This document shows positions 36,101 to 44,640 of a stretch of 64,000 nt of DNA, one piece after another. Source of the stretch: Saxidomus purpurata (taxonomy: Eukaryota > Mollusca > Bivalvia > Venerida > Veneridae); the NCBI GenBank assembly GCA_022818135.1, contig JAFMSR010000017.1:13587958-13651957 (forward strand), in the 5' to 3' direction. Numbering within the stretch: position 1 is the stretch's first letter; every line of letters starts with the position of its first letter. The translations under genes and the position numbers were made by a program. Under the pieces are notes generated by a model. It searched no databases and was not told where the DNA came from. It saw nothing but the letters and a program-made list of their open reading frames with translations.

Positions 36101-39100
36101 TTGAACTTCCGTTGGTATGGACGCGTTGCTAACCAACTTCGTTATAATGTGACCAATCAGAATCATTCTGCAAATTATTGGCTAGCGTTTCGGTACCGGA
36201 ATAAGCAGTGTACTGTCCGGGAGCCTTCTGAAACACAAAATGTGTATATTTTTTATATTATAGTTATTTATAATAAATCATGTTGCAAAAAAAGAAAAAA
36301 GCAGAACACGTTATGTCAAGGTTTCTGGACAGTACGAAGATCAACTTTTGTATTCAACGAGGTGTTGTCCGGGGCCGGACATCTAGGTCATTGATTACTG
36401 GCTAGCGTTTCGGTACCGGAATAAGCAGTGTACTGCCCGGGAGCCTTCTGAAACACAAAATGTGTTTATTACGTCACCTACGTCGACCATCTATTTTTTA
36501 AAAGATATTACTTGTTATTATATACTTTCATTGAATATGAACAAAATGACATTCTTTAAGCAAAAAACAATAAATGAATCTTGAAATTTCTCAGACAACT
36601 AGCGTACTATTTTACCATGTACATTTTCTTTATTGCGTATTAATAGACTCGATTCAATATTGTTGTTTATACGTGACGTCATTTATTAGCAGAAACGTTG
36701 ACGCCAATTACTGAACGAACTCTCTAAAGCAAAGTGAACGGGCCAATATGAAAGTATATAATAAGACGTCATATTGTGCCGCATGGCGTTAAATCACTAT
36801 CCGCGTAAAAAATAACGCTTTGCATTTTTCACTTTTTGTAATCTCTTGTCATGTTAGAATCGAAATAACATCCTTTTCAGCGTTGTTCATTGTCTAAACA
36901 ACTCGTTGTCGTCCTCATACGCAATTATAAACCACTTAGGCCTCCGGCCCTCGTGGTTAATTACTGCGCATCAGACTCCAAATCATTGTTTAGACAATGA
37001 ACACCGCTGGAACGGATGTTATTTTATAATTAAATTGATAGTCTGCTTCAACAATGTAATACACAGAATTGTCGTCTGCTAGTAACTGACAGTCTCTTCT
37101 CTTGCATGATATGATTAACCAAGACAACGTAAGTAACAATGGTGTAAGGCCAATGTGGCATTTCAAATAGACTTCGTCTTGGGCGTCTATGAAATGATTG
37201 ACGACATTTGTCTCAGTCCAAACATACTAGCAATTGAATCATGATTGGGGGTTGCGGGTTCGAGCCCCACTGTGGTCACGACTGTACATGACACCAGTAC
37301 TTTTTTTCAGGACGCGAAATCTAGAGTGAGTCGATAAGCCACAAGTGTTCTTCACAACCGAGCTAAAATAAATTAGTATAAACTAAATGAACCATGAAAT
37401 AAAAATCTGAAACAAGGACTTGAACTCTGAAACAAGGGCTTGAAACTGTTACATCACCATGCAATGTTCGACTTATAAACTAAATGTAGACTATGATTTC
37501 TACTGTACTTACTACTGCACAGTCCTCTCCAATCGAAATAACTTGTTCCCGACTGCCTTGTCTATTACCAACATAAGAATAACATCTATAACAGAACGGA
37601 GAAAAAAACCAGATATGTTTATACATTCAACTAAAAAGCTGAAGACACTGCATAAAAGCTGTAATCTTTGCAATTCAAAGCATAATATTAACAGTATATT
37701 TTTCAGCAACTGCGTTTACAAGCAAATCAATAAAGCTCTACTTCTTCTAACTAACTGATAGGGTGCATAACACAAGGAATGAGTGGCGTTTTTATCTGCA
37801 ACTAGATGAGTGTTCAGTAGAACACTTGTGTCGCCCTCTTACGCTTTGTCAGAATAACCAATAATTTTGTGACAAAATCCAAGTACAAAAAGGGGCATAA
37901 CTCTGTCAAATATGACCTTGACCAACAAAATGTGGCGGCATCATGACCGTTTTGTCATATGCAATACAGCTTGAAAGTTTAATGAAAAAATCTTAAAAAA
38001 TGGCAAAGTTATAGCCAACATTAAGTTTTCGTGATAAAATCTAAGTACAAAAGGGGCAAAACTCTTTCAAATATGACCTTGACCTACAAAATATGGCGGC
38101 ATCACAACCCCTTTGACATAAGCAATACAATTTGAAAGTTTGATAAAGAAATCTTAAGAAATGGCAAAGTTATAGCAAACATCTAAGTATAAAAAGGGGC
38201 ATAATGCTGTCAAATATGACCTTGACCTACACAATTTGGCGGCATCATGACCCTTTTGTCATAAGTAATACAATGTAAAGTTTGATGAAGAAATCTTAAG
38301 AAATGGCAAAGTTGTGGCCAACTTTAAGTTTTCGTGACAAAATGAAAGTACAAATAGGGGCATAACTCTGTCAAACATGACCTTGACCTACAAAATATGG
38401 CGGCATCATGACCCATTTGTCATAAGCAATACAATTTGAAAGTTTGATGAAGAAATCTTTAGAAATGGCAAAGTTATAGCCAACGTTAAATTTGTGTGAC
38501 GGACGGACGGATCACTATGTATCGCCTTTTCTCCGAATTGGCGACACAAAAATAGATAGAGAATATTTGTTTGTTTTGAGTGGATATGGAATATATCTCA
38601 CCGCGGAGTGATACAATTATTGTAATATTTGCACGAGCGCGAAGCGCGAGTTTAAATGTGAAAATTGTATCATTTTGAGTTGAGATACATTGTATATCTA
38701 ATATCCACTCAAAACAAACAAACTTTCTTTTTATTTTATGCTAACTATTACTTAGTAAAACAAAAGCAAAATTATGTATATGCACTACTTAAAAAAATAG
38801 TTCCGGCAGACCTATATCACCCACACTGTCACTGATATGAAATCTATATCATCACTCTATATTTCACTGATATAACACAGTATTTCATTAGTTAGCATTA
38901 AATTACCACTATTCGTTGTCAAATCGGAAACGCAGCAGACACTATTATCTTACAGTGCCAAACTAATCCGCAGGAAAAATGCGCTGTTTCTTACAGAGAA
39001 CAATTAATTTGCTGAACATTTCAATCAATAAAATACAAGACAAGTCCAAAACAAAGATTTCAATATCTTCACTTGCAAAAATCATAGTATTGGTTTGTAA

Positions 39101-42100
39101 CTACATAATTAATGTATGTGACAAATTGTCCCCCATTCGACATAAGTTTGTAAGCCTTTTCTATGAATTCAGCAGGTCCCATGAATAAAAGAAGAATTTA
39201 TTGAATTACCCTAAATTGTTGATGAATTTAATACTTTTTACAGCTGTGTTCGTAAAGTTGGTGAATGTGATACAAGTGGTGTCCTCCCAGTGCTGGATGC
39301 CACGTCGGATCTCACTCTGCTGTGCGGGGGCTGAAAAATAGTTTTAGTTTTCTCTCTATGTTTTACCTTCAAAGTGACCACCATACTTCAAATACATATT
39401 AATGGTAGCAATCAAAGTTATAACTAAAATGCGTGGTTGGATTTGTGTAACTGATTTGTGTAACTGATTTGTATATCAGTTTTGTGTAACAGTTTTGTGT
39501 AACTGATTTGTGTAACTAACGTTTGTTTAACTGATTTGTGTAACTGATTTGTGTAACAGTTTTGTTTAACTGATTTGTGTAACTGATTTGTGTAATAGTT
39601 TTGTTTTAAATATTGGATATCCTTTTCGAGATTTAGAATTCATCTATAGTCATTTTAATTTTTGTCTGATTCACAAGTACGAGTATTTCATTTAAAGCTG
39701 CTCGCTCTCAGATTTTGGTAAAAAAAATAAAGTTGTTCAAACTGTATGTAAATAACGTATTTTAGAACATATAGTCATATAAAAGGGCTTCAGTAAAATA
39801 TCTCTAAATTTCAAAATGAATGCTACTAAATTCAAAAGCGTTGCAAACGCTTTTGAAATTTTTATAAACATATAGTGTAGCGGTGCCGTGCAACCGACAG
39901 TTTTAATAGATTTCTGCAAATTCTTATCTAGATTGTTGCTTAGATTTTGATTCTAGCCTTTAGTTTTATATTTATTAATAAGTATGTCAATTAAAAAAAA
40001 AAATTCAACGGTAACTGAGAGCGAGCGGCTTTTATGTTTTTAAATGTTTCTTGGGTCTTAGACATCTAAATTGACCATTATGTACTTTTGTCACTTTGAA
40101 TGGAATAAAATACATGGCCATACATGCATATGTTACAACAGATATTGTAAGAAACCACATCTACGACAAAGGGAAAAGTAACCAGTGGAATGATGCGTGT
40201 GTTTGACATACCATAAAGCTTTTGCCCAAAGCACGAGCAGCCCGGTTAGCTCAATCGGTAGAGCGCAAGACTTGTAATCTCGGGGTAGCGGGTTCGATTC
40301 CAGGGGCTGACCAACTAAAATTACTAACAGTCTTTCGGATGAGACTAAAACCGAGGTCCCATGTATGGGTGCTATACACATGGCATGTTAAAGAACAGGG
40401 GTGTCTCTGGAATTGGGACACTTTCTGTATCTTGCACTATCCTCCGAAAACCTAAAATAACTAACCTCTTCTAGGGGCGTTGGTCATACGGGGAACCGGT
40501 ACAAACGATAAAACCCTTACATACGATACGATACGAGCAGCAAACGGATAAAATTCCATGCAATGATGGACTACATTTAGAGTAAGCAATTACCACAACT
40601 CGATGTGGTCGAAAAACATCATCTGCAGGGTTTCGGCTATGCCCATCATTGCTGTTGTTTTTTTTATTAAATTACATATTCGAGCTTATTTCAGTTTTAA
40701 TTGCAACTTTTAATTGCAACTAGTTTTCATATTTGAAGCCAAAAACGACTTGTGTTTAATTATACTAACGGATATTAAATACTCATGCTCGATTTAAAGA
40801 CACGCTCAAAAAAACACTTAAATCTCAAAAACTAACTATGTTTTTTCATCATGTCCGTACTTTTAGTAAATAGCTGTTCGAAATCAGTGAATTTATTTAT
40901 ATAACCAAATATAAAAACCGAGGAAACTGTTTTATCTTAAATTCAAATCGACATAAAAATGTCATAAAAGGGTGAGGTTTTTTTTTACGTATTTCATGGT
41001 GAATGACCAAGACATGAATTTGTTTTATCATGAAATAGCATTTTAATGGTTCTTTCATTTTAGTCAGTCTATAACTATATACTATACACTTGTAGTCATG
41101 ATATCTGCGTCTGTCGCGCTGACTTTATGTAACCCTTTGCGTTACGTATATATTATTTGAGGTAGTTTTAATATGACATAACAGAGGCATCTGGCTATTA
41201 GACTCTACTGTAAATTTGTACGTTATAATTTCACTGACTGGGCACCAAGAGTTATATTTTCACGAGTAAATGACTACTTTTGGTGTTCACGAGTAATATC
41301 GATTACGTCGATATCAACAATTTTTCTGTTTATTTTATGTCTAAAACTCTACTTTAATTGAGATTGTTTCAAACGTCACCAGAATGCATAGCAAACATCA
41401 GGTCATTTTAACGACGTCATCGCTGTATTGTTTCCGGCATTTTATACGCTCAGTATACATTTTGACGTAAATCCGGGTAGAAAAATTTGATAATTTTCAC
41501 TGAGTGGGCAGTGAGCTCACCGGGATATAATCCACCGTTATATTTCGATAAACCATCGCAAAGCATAAAATAAATTGGCAAATATTCAAAAGTATTTAAT
41601 TTTCTTAGCAACCCCAGAGAAATCTCCTTTAACGATCGATTTTTAAAATTTGCAAATAAGTTTGTCCGCTATCAAATGAACAATTTCAGTAACTTGGGTG
41701 AAAGATATTTCTACATTGATTCGAAGGAACGAGATAACTTTTTCCGTATGCAAAAACGTAATTTCTTTTTATCAAATGTGCCTTACATGTGGCAAAACGG
41801 TTAATTTAATTTGCTGCAGGTAAACAACAAAAAAGCGTGCATCCGGTTCAACTGAAAAACCCATTCATAGCTCGGAGAAGTATGCACTTGACGTTTACAA
41901 AGTTACCTTTGTGAAGTATGCAGATCGTATCTTTTGTTTCGGTGTAACAAAGGGATGATGAACCGATTGCCTTTTCATGTAATTGACAATCAAATCTAAA
42001 CATGAATATTCAAGAACTTGTATACTAGCTGATCTGAAAGTATTGCTTTTAGTCTATGGTTCTCTGCAAAAAGTATGCTCGATCATGTATTCAAGTTAGA

Positions 42101-43837
42101 AAATATGTTTTTCGCCGCACGAACAACCCTGCAATATAATCTAATCAATGTATATTGACGTGTGCCATATTCCTCCCCTGTAAAAGATTTGTACATGCAA
42201 TTCATGTATACCATTCCTTTGGTTTTCAGATGCTTCAAGAAGTCGCTGAGGATGGTTTAAACCATTATTTGACATTACGGCCATTGCAGGGTCATAATTT
42301 GAAGTAAAGGCTATGTGGAAAGAAAGAGCGAGGATGAAGCTATTCTCGTCTGTCTGGCGTATGAATACAGTTTTGTATGACTGTATCAATTACATGACCA
42401 TAATAACCTGCACCATTTGACATAGTAATTTGAATTGTATGTATGGTATATTCAAAATCAGAGAGCTTGTTTTAAATCGAAAATGGTATAAATATAATTA
42501 TGTAGATTTTCTATTCCTTAACTATTAGGCAATGAAACAGGAATTCTGTAAATTAGAATTTTCCCTTAATTAGACTACGCACTTCGCTAACAACGATGGA
42601 ACGGTATTGAGGTAAAGTAAAATATTTGTTTAAAAAAAGTATGCTTTCCATAAGTTTTATCCTTTTGGTTATTTGTATGTCTTTTGTATAAATAGTTTGA
42701 TAATGACAATTGTTACAAATGTACAATATTGTATATCAGTATTGATTATCAAGCCCACGTGGTATAAGGGAAGTAATCCAATCAGGGTTTGACTACTATT
42801 TAAAAGGGGAGTTAATTTTCTATCACCATAACAAGAGTTGCACACGGTTGGTATATTACATTTCTTTCACTCTCAACTTTATTAAGGTTACTTTCTTTCA
42901 TGAATTCACAGATGCAATATATCTATGAACCAAATAAGTGTCTAGAAAATGATGCGTTGCGTTTAAAAGTATCGTTTATAAAATTTATTTGTATTTAATT
43001 CCTTTACAATATACGTGTATGATTATTTTAGGTGGACTTAGTTTATACGTTGGCAATTTACGAAGCTAGATCGATGTAATTTATCCTATTTATTTTACTG
43101 GAAATGTTAAAGCTCTAAGCTTATCTATCAGTGTTACTGAAATAAACGAAAGTGCTATAAAGTTGACTTGGTCGCTACTTTAAGATCGGAAATAGTATGC
43201 TTTGCGCTTTAGGTAGTAAATGCACATTGTATTTCAAGAATCAGAAATATGCCGCCATTTTTAGAAGCGAAGCGAGAAACTTTTTGAAGCAGACAATTAT
43301 ATTTTGTCTTACCGCAGTACCAAATATTAAAAAACTATCTTCAGATTTTCCTTTTTTCTTCTAATTTAATAATTTAATAAAGAAAGCAGTGTGCAGCATC
43401 TTTCGTGGCCTAATAAAATCTACGTACTAAATAAACTTTTTTATATTTTCTAAAATGTCAAATAACACGCAGATGTATAAAATGTTGTACATCGTTTGAT
43501 GTTATTTGGCTATTGAATGACACAGTATATAACATCGTTGAAAGTTTGGAAGTCTAGAAAAGACTAGGAAAAAGAAAACAGATGGTTTTTTGTATGGTAA
43601 AAGTATTAACTTCAACAGATCTGCTTTTAAATCTATTAAAACGTTCTTCTTACTATGGTTTCCGTCGAAAATATAATTTATCGGCAATGGCCACTTTTTA
43701 ATTGACGATTCTGACGTCACTTCCGCATCAAGTTTACGCTTCTTCCGGCGTTTATTATTACGTGCAATGTGGACTGCTTGGCTTCGTTGTAAAATGATGT
43801 CCCCTTCAAACACATAATCTCTTATCCAAGGTGTTTT
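22231..43837 (-). CDS. Astacin-family zinc metalloproteinase with EGF, CUB, EMI-like and TSP1 domains (13 exons seen)
   Basis: Exons in transcript order: 43837-43654, 39330-39210, 37585-37513, 35793-35685, 35101-35007, 32908-32785, 26056-25925, 25295-25186, 24849-24714, 24367-24230, 23323-23176, 22799-22705 and 22438-22231. Every junction keeps frame and every boundary is AG...GT. The enzyme is secreted, made as a zymogen held by the FEGD aspartate switch, and probably cut at RRKKR. The catalytic domain has [12 protein letters not shown] zinc ligands and the SVMHY Met-turn. EGF and CUB follow as in nematode NAS-33 to NAS-38 type astacins, which also end in TSP1. The EMI-like module before TSP1 is unusual. 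Expected substrates are matrix or cuticle-type proteins (inference). The signal-peptide exon (above 43837) and last exon(s) (below 22231) were not found. Confidence 0.85.
22705..22799 (-). CDS. Metalloproteinase exon: second half of EMI-like domain
   Basis: Acceptor TTTGTTTCAG, donor ACTA/GTGAGT, phase 2 to 1. Encodes [10 protein letters not shown], then the diagnostic YCCGGY, then a closing Cys. The CCxGY-type ending is typical of EMI domains. Confidence 0.7.
22920..23106 (+). mobile_element. tRNA-derived SINE, family A, in a metalloproteinase intron
   Basis: B box GGGTTCGATCTCC near 22950 and the body GGAATGAGTCTCGAGAGCGATT shared with 1440-1463. The tail is ACAATCGAGAAAAATATATTAG. The head is worn. 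Confidence 0.65.
23176..23323 (-). CDS. Metalloproteinase exon: first half of EMI-like domain
   Basis: Acceptor TTTTTTTTCACAG, donor ATCA/GTAAGT, phase 1 to 2. Encodes [26 protein letters not shown] and [13 protein letters not shown]. The even cysteine spacing and R-T-x-Y segment fit an EMI domain; the fit is by eye only. Confidence 0.7.
24230..24367 (-). CDS. Metalloproteinase exon: C-terminal third of CUB domain
   Basis: Acceptor CATTTCAG, donor ATAG/GTATTA, phase 1-1. [12 protein letters not shown], then [13 protein letters not shown] and [11 protein letters not shown] match the closing CUB strands. Confidence 0.85.
24714..24849 (-). CDS. Metalloproteinase exon: middle of CUB domain
   Basis: Acceptor TTTATTTCAG, donor ACTG/GTAAGT, phase 0 to 1. 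[16 protein letters not shown], then [12 protein letters not shown], the usual C-x-D-Y-V-E-V CUB strand. Confidence 0.85.
25186..25295 (-). CDS. Metalloproteinase exon: N-terminal third of CUB domain
   Basis: Acceptor GATTTTCAG, donor CCAG/GTATAT, phase 1 to 0. [20 protein letters not shown], then YP and LNCYWLI, the classic CUB opening with the SPGYP turn. Confidence 0.85.
25563..25815 (+). mobile_element. tRNA-derived SINE, family B
   Basis: Head GCCTCTGTGGTCGAATAATT with an anticodon-like loop GACTTGAAATCA and the B box GGGTTCGAGTCC. The body has AGTCTAGTACTGGTTTTTCA and the 3' end is CAACAACAAC. Reverse-oriented relatives lie at 31320-31505 and 46020-46186. Confidence 0.7.
25925..26056 (-). 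CDS. Metalloproteinase exon: EGF-like domain
   Basis: Acceptor CCTACCTTTACAG, donor AGCT/GTGAGT, phase 1-1, 44 codons. Cysteine spacing [21 protein letters not shown] and ELCQ matches the EGF module that follows the catalytic domain in nematode-type astacins. Confidence 0.85.
26412..27466 (+). repeat. Left long terminal inverted repeat
   Basis: Mirrors 31643-32734 with a few indels; the C-run at 26463-26492 is longer than its G-run partner (about 32690). It carries AAGATGGC / ATGGCCGCC motifs at 26586-26612 and 27050-27076. Confidence 0.85.
26690..27715 (+). repeat. Diverged direct repeat overlapping the left TIR
   Basis: 26690-26925 and 27478-27715 are diverged copies of one sequence (ATGAAAAAAA..ACAATTTTACCC through AAAAGTGGGTGGGGTAATTT). 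The second copy lies just inside the TIR and has no partner on the right side. Confidence 0.75.
28384..28510. mobile_element. Short hairpin MITE nested in the 6.3 kb element
   Basis: GTTTGTTTCACTTGTGAACACC on the left faces TTTCACTGAATCAAACAAAC on the right, with further inner complementarity around the CACTCGTG / CTCGTGAAA segments. Confidence 0.55.
29436..30002 (-). pseudogene. C-terminal remnant of the element's uncharacterised protein
   Basis: The open piece 29870-29436 has [39 protein letters not shown], then [24 protein letters not shown]. Just upstream in another frame (to about 30002) reads [16 protein letters not shown]. From memory, the order MYG..., LPPTD...H..RA.YQ, P.P...G, P...P.ELL..V.C is seen in a large uncharacterised protein family scattered through cnidarian, mollusc and arthropod genomes. 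In that family the end is a Cys-rich cluster, here worn. No function is known to me. Confidence 0.5.
30678..31158 (-). pseudogene. Middle remnant of the element's uncharacterised protein, one-base frameshift
   Basis: Two overlapping open pieces (31158-30901 and 30938-30678) form one reading interrupted at the six-base homopolymer 30945-30950. The first reads [40 protein letters not shown] and [14 protein letters not shown]. The second reads [20 protein letters not shown] and [13 protein letters not shown]. The GG-x-H/Q-x-x-M ... IG ... SG ... DSG pattern followed by a GxxxxRAxR helix again fits the same uncharacterised metazoan family. The N-terminal part is missing, and a SINE lies next to it. 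Confidence 0.5.
31320..31505 (-). mobile_element. tRNA-derived SINE, family B, reverse orientation
   Basis: Reads in reverse with GGTTGGAGCCCCGCTACCAACCATG-like B box context, CTTGTAATC loop and GGACCAGTACTAG. It inserted between the coding remnant and the right TIR. Confidence 0.65.
31643..32734 (-). repeat. Right long terminal inverted repeat
   Basis: Mirror of 26412-27466, including GGCGGCCATTTTGGAAGCC (32039-32057) and GGCGGCCATCTTGGACGCC near 32562. A stretch near 32450-32530 has no exact left partner and may be an indel. Confidence 0.85.
32785..32908 (-). CDS. Metalloproteinase exon: end of astacin catalytic domain
   Basis: Acceptor GTTAACAATTTCAG, donor AATG/GTAAGT, phase 0 to 1. [10 protein letters not shown], then the typical closing [20 protein letters not shown]. 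Confidence 0.85.
33090..33132. repeat. GAT trinucleotide microsatellite
   Basis: About 14 perfect GAT units. Confidence 0.95.
34392..34513. mobile_element. Palindromic MITE
   Basis: GTTGTTAATCGTCTAATAAAC on one arm faces GTTTATTAGACGAAGAACAC on the other; the middle ATAAACCATACGGCC / CATGGTTTAT is also self-complementary. Related in layout to 36862-37026. Confidence 0.6.
34778..34949 (+). mobile_element. tRNA-derived SINE, family A
   Basis: GGGCGGTGGTGTAGAGGTTA head, B box GGGTTCGAGTCCC and tail ACTAAAATAAATCAGTATAA. Close to 7571-7767. Confidence 0.8.
35007..35101 (-). CDS. Metalloproteinase exon: Met-turn
   Basis: Acceptor CATTTTTATTTTTAG, donor GAATG/GTTTGT, phase 1 to 0. [20 protein letters not shown], then DLGSVMHYS, whose Met forms the metzincin base under the zinc. 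Confidence 0.9.
35685..35793 (-). CDS. Metalloproteinase exon: zinc-binding active site
   Basis: Acceptor TCTTATTTCAG, donor CCAG/GTTCGA, phase 0 to 1. [20 protein letters not shown] contains the three His ligands and catalytic Glu of the astacin signature; [13 protein letters not shown] follows. All active-site residues are present. Confidence 0.95.
35945..36072. mobile_element. Near-perfect hairpin MITE
   Basis: GGTTACTGAACTTGTATGGC at the left faces GCCATACAAGTTCAATAACC at the right. Inner arms ACGAGTTGATTTGGCG and CGCCAAATCAACGAGT extend the palindrome to a short GAGCTTGC loop. Confidence 0.75.
36176..36470. repeat. Spaced direct repeat of about 75 bases
   Basis: 36176-36250 and 36396-36470 share TGGCTAGCGTTTCGGTACCG through CACAAAATGTGT with two or three differences. 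About 145 bases separate them. Confidence 0.85.
36862..37026. mobile_element. Palindromic MITE
   Basis: AAATAACATCC plus GTTCATTGTCTAAACAA on the left face TTGTTTAGACAATGAAC plus GGATGTTATTTT on the right. The centre is GGCCTCCGGCC. Confidence 0.7.
37249..37388 (+). mobile_element. 5'-truncated family A SINE
   Basis: Begins at the B box (GCGGGTTCGAGCCCC) and runs to the tail AAAATAAATTAGTATAAACTA. Confidence 0.75.
37513..37585 (-). CDS. Metalloproteinase exon: astacin catalytic core, Cys loop
   Basis: Acceptor CCGTTCTGTTATAG, donor CAGTA/GTAAGT, phase 2 to 0. [20 protein letters not shown], then DCAV, the conserved GCxSxVGRxGGxQxxSLGxGC stretch before the zinc site. Easily missed because it is only 73 bases. 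Confidence 0.9.
37869..38500. repeat. Tandem array, four copies of a roughly 155-base unit
   Basis: Each unit has AAGGGGCATAACTCTGTCAA, ATGACCTTGACC, TATGGCGGCATCATGACCC and AAGAAATGGCAAAGTTATAG. The third copy is shortened at its start. It ends at GTGACGGACGGACGG, like other repeats in this window. Confidence 0.9.
38567..38722. mobile_element. MITE with long inverted ends
   Basis: TTTGTTTGTTTTGAGTGGAT at the left and ATCCACTCAAAACAAACAAA at the right; GAGATACATTGTATATCT and ATGGAATATATCTC extend the pairing. Confidence 0.75.
39210..39330 (-). CDS. Metalloproteinase exon: start of catalytic domain
   Basis: Acceptor AAAACTATTTTTCAG, donor TTAGG/GTAATT, phase 1 to 2. [19 protein letters not shown], then ITF and KFINNLG. 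Joined to the 37585 exon this gives the expected GC-x-S-Y-V-G junction. Confidence 0.9.
39434..39608. repeat. Minisatellite with TGTGTAACTGATT unit
   Basis: About 13 degenerate copies of a 13-14 base unit (GATTTGTGTAACT / AGTTTTGTGTAAC). Confidence 0.85.
39692..40034. mobile_element. MITE with TTTAAAGCTGCTCGCTCTCAG ends
   Basis: The left end TAAAGCTGCTCGCTCTCAG and right end CTGAGAGCGAGCGGCTTTTA are inverted copies 343 bases apart. A small hairpin (AAAGCGTTGCAAACGCTTT) lies inside. Confidence 0.7.
40240..40545 (+). mobile_element. tRNA-derived SINE, family C (tRNA-Thr-like head)
   Basis: The head GCCCGGTTAGCTCAATCGGT has an intact D stem, an anticodon-like ACTTGTAATC and the B box GGGTTCGATTCC. 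Acceptor and T stems do not pair, so it is not a working tRNA gene. The body contains TTTCGGATGAGACTAAAACC and CATGTTAAAGAACAGG, a conserved-domain-like stretch shared by many animal SINEs. Confidence 0.75.
43654..43837 (-). CDS. Metalloproteinase exon: propeptide end, furin-like site, mature N-terminus
   Basis: Acceptor CATTTTTCTTTCAG, donor CATA/GTAAGA, phase 0 to 1. VFEGDIIL is the aspartate-switch motif that blocks the zinc in the zymogen. [13 protein letters not shown] is a basic cleavage site, and [14 protein letters not shown] is the start of the mature catalytic domain. Confidence 0.9.
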
Positions 43838-44460
43838 CTGAAAGAAAAATGTAATTAGACTCAAACTTTTGAAAAGCCTTTCTTTAGCTTCTCTCCAGTT
43901 CGTGTGTTGTGTATATCTGCGGAAAGTAAAAGATAGTTCATGTGTTATTACTTTACACTCAGCATAATTAAACTAGTAGGTTGAAGTGAAAGAAAATGGA
44001 CTTCCTCAACACATTTATAATGTCTGCAACAGTACAGTGTGCTAAGGGAAGAATTTATGGCACTCAGATCGGATACACAACCAATTACGGTTATGTAGAT
44101 TTCATTTACCAGCATGGAAAATGCAAAGGATAGATATATTCTGTGCTATTTTTAATGTTGACTGAGCAAGGTGTGAACTTGAATAAACTTATCAAAAGTA
44201 AGGACACACTGACAATTTGAGCTTGCGGCAATCAGTGAGAAAATTAATGTCTTGATTTGCATTCTTTATTGTCCAGTCGTAGATGTTATCGTGCTACTGA
44301 ATACAAGGTCAACTCCTGGTCAGAAAGTTGTAAGTTCTAGTTATATCTTTTTTTATTCCGGTATAGACATGTAATTTGTTATTCTAATAAATGACTGTAC
44401 TTCTTGGATTTTAACTACCGTTTCAACAATATTTCAGATATATATATAGAAAATATATAG

Positions 44461-44640
44461 GTGGGCAGTAGGTTTTTAGGACAGGCTGATACTATCTCCC
44501 ATCCTCTGTATAAGAAACTGCCAATTTTCCCCATAAATAGTCAGACTTGCCGCGGGGCTCGAACCTGTGGCACTAATATAGTGATAGGTTTAGTGCTTGC
44601 AAGTCTTCCATTTCAAACAGTTGTCTCTGAGATAACTACT
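44461..44640 (-). mobile_element. Worn family B SINE, reverse orientation
   Basis: CTGTATAAGAAACTGCCAATTTT and a worn B box (GGGCTCGAACC) match the order in 31320-31505. Confidence 0.4.

Noticed and set aside
40240..40312. Apparent tRNA-Thr gene
   Set aside because: A and B boxes and D stem are present, but acceptor and T stems do not pair and a SINE body follows directly.
42222..42331. Minus-strand exon-like piece ([20 protein letters not shown]) with acceptor and donor, possible propeptide exon
   Set aside because: It lies between two proteinase exons that already join in frame (43654 to 39330), on the wrong side of the FEGD exon. No family match could be argued.
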